A DNA stretch of 64,000 nucleotides, taken from NCBI RefSeq assembly GCF_014656215.1, contig NZ_BNBZ01000018.1, forward strand, positions 95,000-158,999, written 5' to 3'. The notes beneath the pieces were generated by a model. It saw only the letters and a program-made list of their open reading frames with translations. It did no database searches and had not been told where the DNA came from. Positions 61,098 to 64,000 of the stretch are shown piece by piece; the stretch's first letter is position 1; each line of letters starts with the position of its first letter. A program made the position numbers and the translations under genes. This DNA comes from Streptomyces zaomyceticus. Lineage in GTDB: Bacteria > Actinomycetota > Actinomycetes > Streptomycetales > Streptomycetaceae.

Positions 61098-61865
61098 TTG
61101 ACCAATTCCGCCGGCACTCCCGAAGGACCTGGCCGCACCGAGAGGTGGCGCCCCGTCCGGGTGCTCACCCTTGCCGTTTTCGCCCTCGCCGGTCTGATCT
61201 TCGTCACGAGCTTCAACACCGCCAAGGGCACCAATATCCGCACCGACGCCTCCCTCCTGCGGCTCTCCGACCTGATCGAGGAACGCAGCCACAAGAACGC
61301 GGGCCTCGACGAGTCCACCTCCGCCCTCCGCTCCCAGGTCGACACCCTCGCCGCCCGCGACGACGGATCCACCCGCGCGGAGGACGCGAGACTCGACGCG
61401 CTGGAGGCGGCGGCGGGCACCACCGAGGTCTCCGGCTCCGGTCTCACCGTCACCCTCAATGATGCCCCTCCGAACGCCCAGGCCGCCCCCGGCTACCCCG
61501 AGCCGCAGGCCAACGACCTGGTCATCCACCAGCAGGACCTCCAGGCCGTCGTCAACGCCCTGTGGCAGGGCGGCGCCGAAGGCATCCGCGTGATGGACCA
61601 GCGGCTCATCTCCACCAGCGCCGTGCGCTGCGTCGGCAACACCCTGATCCTCCAGGGACGCGTCTACTCGCCCCCGTACAAGATCACCGCGGTCGGCGAC
61701 CGCGGAAAGCTGAACAGGGCGCTCGCGGGCTCCCCGGCCATCCAGAACTACCAGCTGTACGTGAAGGCGTACGGGCTCGGCTGGAAAGTCGACGAGCACA
61801 GGGCGGTGACTCTTCCCGGGTACTCGGGCACAGTGGACCTCCACTACGCGAAGCCGGTGAGCTGA
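61098..61865 (+). CDS. DUF881 membrane-anchored protein
   Basis: 255 residues. A short cytoplasmic head is followed by one helix (VRVLTLAVFALAGLIFVTSF, about 19-39), a coiled-coil-like segment and a DUF881 domain recognised by VSGSGLTVTLNDAP, VNALWQGGAEGIRVMDQRL and YSPPYKITAVGD. The start is TTG 61098 with AAGGGGATCAGGGTACG upstream. DUF881 proteins flank crgA in Streptomyces and mycobacteria; function is unknown, and a division or envelope role is inferred from context. Confidence 0.9.
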   Translation: MTNSAGTPEGPGRTERWRPVRVLTLAVFALAGLIFVTSFNTAKGTNIRTDASLLRLSDLIEERSHKNAGLDESTSALRSQVDTLAARDDGSTRAEDARLDALEAAAGTTEVSGSGLTVTLNDAPPNAQAAPGYPEPQANDLVIHQQDLQAVVNALWQGGAEGIRVMDQRLISTSAVRCVGNTLILQGRVYSPPYKITAVGDRGKLNRALAGSPAIQNYQLYVKAYGLGWKVDEHRAVTLPGYSGTVDLHYAKPVS

Positions 61866-61909
61866 CCGCGGTGGGCCGACACCCGGTGCGTTGACTGCGG
61901 GAGGGGCGC

Positions 61910-62578
61910 TTGCGTCTCGTCGTGAGGACCTTCAGCGAGCTGTGCCTCACGGTCGGCACCCTGATCGTCCTCTTCGTCGTGTACGTCCTGTACTGGACCG
62001 GCGTCCAGGCCCAGAGCGCGAGCGCCGGCCAGATCGACACCCTCCAGCGGGAGTGGACCGACGTCCCCGTCCGGCCCGCAGAGCCCGCCCCCGAGGCCGT
62101 GCCGTACGTGCGCGGCAAGGGGATGGCCGTCATGTACGTCCCCCGGCTCGGCAAGGACTGGAAGTGGCCCGTCCTCCAGGGCACCGAGGTCGCCACCCTG
62201 AAGAAGGGCCTCGGGCACTACGCGAACTCCGGCCGGCTCGGCGCCACCGGCAACTTCGCCGTCGCAGGCCACCGCCGCACCTACGGCGACCCCTTCAAGG
62301 ACTTCCCCCGGCTGCGCGAGGGCGACGCGATCGTCCTCACCGACGGGACGACCTGGTTCACCTACCGCGTGGACCGCGCGCCGTACCGGACCGTGCCCAC
62401 CGACATCGGCGTCATCGATCCCGTACCGGTGAAGTCGGGCTTCGACGGGCCCGGCCGCTATCTCACCCTCACCACCTGCGACCCCGAGTGGGGCAGCAGC
62501 CACCGGCTCGTCGTCTGGGCGCACCTCGACGCCACCCGGCCGGTCGCCGACGGCCGTCCACAGGCTTTGGACAGCTGA
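61910..62578 (+). CDS. srtE: Class E sortase
   Basis: 222 residues. An N-terminal membrane helix (about 10-29) is followed by the sortase barrel with the catalytic His121 (AGHRRTYG), Cys190 (TLTTC) and Arg199. Class E enzymes of Streptomyces recognise LAXTG motifs and anchor chaplins and other surface proteins. The TTG start at 61910 follows GGGAGGGGCGC. The Pro/Tyr-rich partial ORF downstream could be the long N-terminus of a second sortase, as S. coelicolor has a pair, but this cannot be confirmed within the window. Confidence 0.92.
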   Translation: MRLVVRTFSELCLTVGTLIVLFVVYVLYWTGVQAQSASAGQIDTLQREWTDVPVRPAEPAPEAVPYVRGKGMAVMYVPRLGKDWKWPVLQGTEVATLKKGLGHYANSGRLGATGNFAVAGHRRTYGDPFKDFPRLREGDAIVLTDGTTWFTYRVDRAPYRTVPTDIGVIDPVPVKSGFDGPGRYLTLTTCDPEWGSSHRLVVWAHLDATRPVADGRPQALDS

Positions 62579-62642
62579 CCCCTCACGGCCCCGTCGCCCC
62601 GTACTCTGGTCCCCGTAACGAACGGAAGGGGCTGTCGACGTC

Positions 62643-62804
62643 ATGTACGGCTGGATCTGGCGGCATCTGCCGGGCAACGCATGGGTACGGGCGCTGCTCT
62701 CGGTCGTGCTGGTGCTCGCGGTCGTCTACGCCCTCTTCCAGTACGTGTTCCCCTGGGCGGAGCCGCTGCTTCCGTTCAACGATGTGACGGTGGACGGCCA
62801 GTGA
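62643..62804 (+). CDS. 53-aa membrane protein coupled to pabA
   Basis: 53 residues: MYGWIWRHLPGNAWVRAL, then one helix (ALLSVVLVLAVVYALFQYVFPW) and a short outside tail. Start ATG 62643, with AAGGGGCTGTCGACGTC upstream; its stop (TGA 62802-62804) overlaps the pabA GTG (62801), so the two are translationally coupled. The shape suggests a genuine small gene. I do not recognise a characterised function; it recurs next to pabA in Streptomyces as far as I recall. Confidence 0.75.
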   Translation: MYGWIWRHLPGNAWVRALLSVVLVLAVVYALFQYVFPWAEPLLPFNDVTVDGQ

Positions 62805-63439
62805 GCGCGCGAATTCTCGTCGTCGACAACTACGACAGCTTCGTCTTCAACCTCGTTCAGTACCTCTACCAGCTCGGCGCCGAGTGCGAAGTGCTCCGCA
62901 ACGACGAGGTCGAGTTGAGCCACGCCCAGGACGGCTTCGACGGCGTCCTGCTCTCACCCGGGCCCGGCACGCCCGAAGAGGCCGGAGTCTGCATCGACAT
63001 GGTCCGCCACTGCGCGGCCACCGGCGTGCCCGTCTTCGGCGTCTGCCTCGGCATGCAGTCGATGGCCGTGGCCTACGGCGGAGTCGTCGGCCGCGCGCCC
63101 GAACTGCTGCACGGCAAGACCTCCCCGGTCACGCACGAGGGCCGGGGCGTGTTCGCCGGGCTGCCCTCTCCGTTCACCGCGACCCGCTACCACTCGCTGG
63201 CCGCCGAGCCCGCCACCGTGCCGGACGAGCTCGAGGTCACCGCGCGGACCGCGGACGGCATCATCATGGGCCTGCGCCACCGGGAACTCCCGGTCGAAGG
63301 AGTCCAGTTCCACCCCGAGTCGGTCCTCACCGAGCACGGACACCTGATGCTCGCCAACTGGCTGGAGCAGTGCGGTGACAAGGGGGCGGTCGGACGGTCG
63401 GCGGGGCTCGCGCCGGTGGTGGGCAAGGCCGTCGCGTGA
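62801..63439 (+). CDS. pabA: Glutamine amidotransferase, aminodeoxychorismate/anthranilate synthase component II
   Basis: 212 residues. Class I glutaminase with catalytic Cys82 in FGVCLGMQSM and the His-x-Glu in VQFHPESVL; LSPGPGTPEEAG is the oxyanion/cap segment. It supplies ammonia to an aminase partner, most likely for p-aminobenzoate (folate) or anthranilate (Trp); no partner gene is in the window, so the pathway is undetermined. GTG 62801 overlaps the preceding micro-gene. The downstream ORF start overlaps its stop by four bases. Confidence 0.95.
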   Translation: MSARILVVDNYDSFVFNLVQYLYQLGAECEVLRNDEVELSHAQDGFDGVLLSPGPGTPEEAGVCIDMVRHCAATGVPVFGVCLGMQSMAVAYGGVVGRAPELLHGKTSPVTHEGRGVFAGLPSPFTATRYHSLAAEPATVPDELEVTARTADGIIMGLRHRELPVEGVQFHPESVLTEHGHLMLANWLEQCGDKGAVGRSAGLAPVVGKAVA

Positions 63440-64000
63440 CGACGGGCTCTCCGTGGTTCCGGGCGACGAACGAGCCGGGACCCGAGCCGATACCCGCCGA
63501 CCCGTACGGGGCCCCCTCGACGTACGGGGAACAGGCCGCGTCCCCCGGGTACGCGGAAACCCCCGGGTACGCGGAAACCCCGGGGTACGCGGAACCCCCT
63601 GCCTACGGGGAGACACCCGCGTACGAGGGAGGCTCCTCGTACGGGCAGGCCCCCGCCCCGGAGCAGACCTACCCGGAGCCCCCAGGGCCCTACAGCGAGC
63701 CTCGGCGGCCCCACCCGGAACCCCAACAGCCGTACCGGGAACCCCAGCAGCCCTACCCGGACCCTGAACCCGCCTACGAGACCCCGTACGAAGACCCCTA
63801 CGTGCCCTCGTACGAGCCGTACAAGACGGAAGAGGCCCCGCGCTCCTCCCCGGGTGACACGACGGTCCTGGAGGCCGTGGAGCCCCTTCCCGGGCCCGGC
63901 CGGGCCGAGCGCCGCCGTGCCGCCGCCAGGGTCGGCCGGGGGAAGGCCGCGAGCGGCGGCCCGCCCGCCGGCGCGTCCACCGCGTCCGGCACCGCGCAGG
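63436..64000 (+). CDS. Pro/Tyr-rich N-terminus of a protein cut by the window end
   Basis: An open frame from GTG 63436 (overlapping the pabA TGA as GTGA, with AAGGCCGTCGC upstream) through the last base, at least 188 residues. It is dominated by Pro, Tyr, Glu and Gln, with tandem PGYAET units at about 63540-63600 (18-bp DNA repeat), then a basic ERRRAAARVGRGK stretch that often precedes a membrane helix. The layout matches the long cytoplasmic tail of a second class E sortase seen after the first in Streptomyces, but the catalytic part lies beyond the window. Treat as partial. Confidence 0.7.
   Translation, partial: MTTGSPWFRATNEPGPEPIPADPYGAPSTYGEQAASPGYAETPGYAETPGYAEPPAYGETPAYEGGSSYGQAPAPEQTYPEPPGPYSEPRRPHPEPQQPYREPQQPYPDPEPAYETPYEDPYVPSYEPYKTEEAPRSSPGDTTVLEAVEPLPGPGRAERRRAAARVGRGKAASGGPPAGASTASGTAQ

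Overview
The window is a high-GC actinobacterial chromosome segment with Streptomyces-type gene order around the replication origin. The evidence is the run rpsF-ssb-rpsR-rplI, rpmH-dnaA-oriC-dnaN-gnd-recF-dciA-gyrB-gyrA, rsmG-parA-parB, crgA and a class E sortase. Further support comes from frequent GTG/TTG starts, the parS word TGTTTCACGTGAAACA, and DnaA boxes of the TTGTCCACA type. I cannot name the species from sequence alone.

Left arm (1-33 kb). It opens with a small accessory set: two GNAT proteins, a MarR regulator, a serine hydrolase, a VOC protein and a dienelactone-hydrolase-like protein lacking its nucleophile. Next come dnaB, a MATE exporter and the rpsF-ssb-rpsR-rplI operon. A cell-wall block follows: FemX-like lipid II bridge enzyme, alanine-racemase-like protein, GT87-type membrane protein and class A PBP. 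Then come a PadR regulator with a perfect operator, inositol-3-phosphate synthase, an MFS transporter, CCA-adding enzyme, a DUF6049 secreted protein, murJ, a separate MurJ-associated pseudokinase, sigM with a zinc-type anti-sigma factor, and trxB-trxA behind a textbook SigR promoter.

Origin core (33-52 kb). The minus strand carries parB-parA-rsmG-khpB-yidC-yidD-rnpA-rpmH. dnaA on the plus strand is followed by a 1-kb oriC with about 17 DnaA boxes, then dnaN, gnd, recF, dciA, gyrB, gyrA, a DUF3566 membrane protein, tRNA-Ile and a DLW-39 micro-protein.

Right arm (52-64 kb). It holds a secreted orphan facing a Ser/Thr kinase + XRE regulator pair, tRNA-Ala, a small secreted protein, a 63-bp tandem duplication, a DUF5324 protein, a cyclophilin, a rhomboid protease with a Cys-rich N-terminus, a DnaA-box cluster, crgA, a DUF881 protein, a class E sortase, a 53-aa membrane protein, pabA, and a Pro/Tyr-rich ORF cut by the window end.

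System view. Nine parS words all lie left of dnaA, many of them at gene ends and two embedded in terminator-like palindromes. Besides oriC there are two further DnaA-box clusters, one beside dnaB and one beside crgA. No prophage, insertion sequence, CRISPR array or biosynthetic cluster is visible. The least explained items are the parS/terminator composites, the crgA-proximal DnaA cluster with its nested hairpin, the operator-like palindrome at 52.8 kb, the 63-bp duplication at 58 kb, and the orphan secreted protein opposite the kinase.
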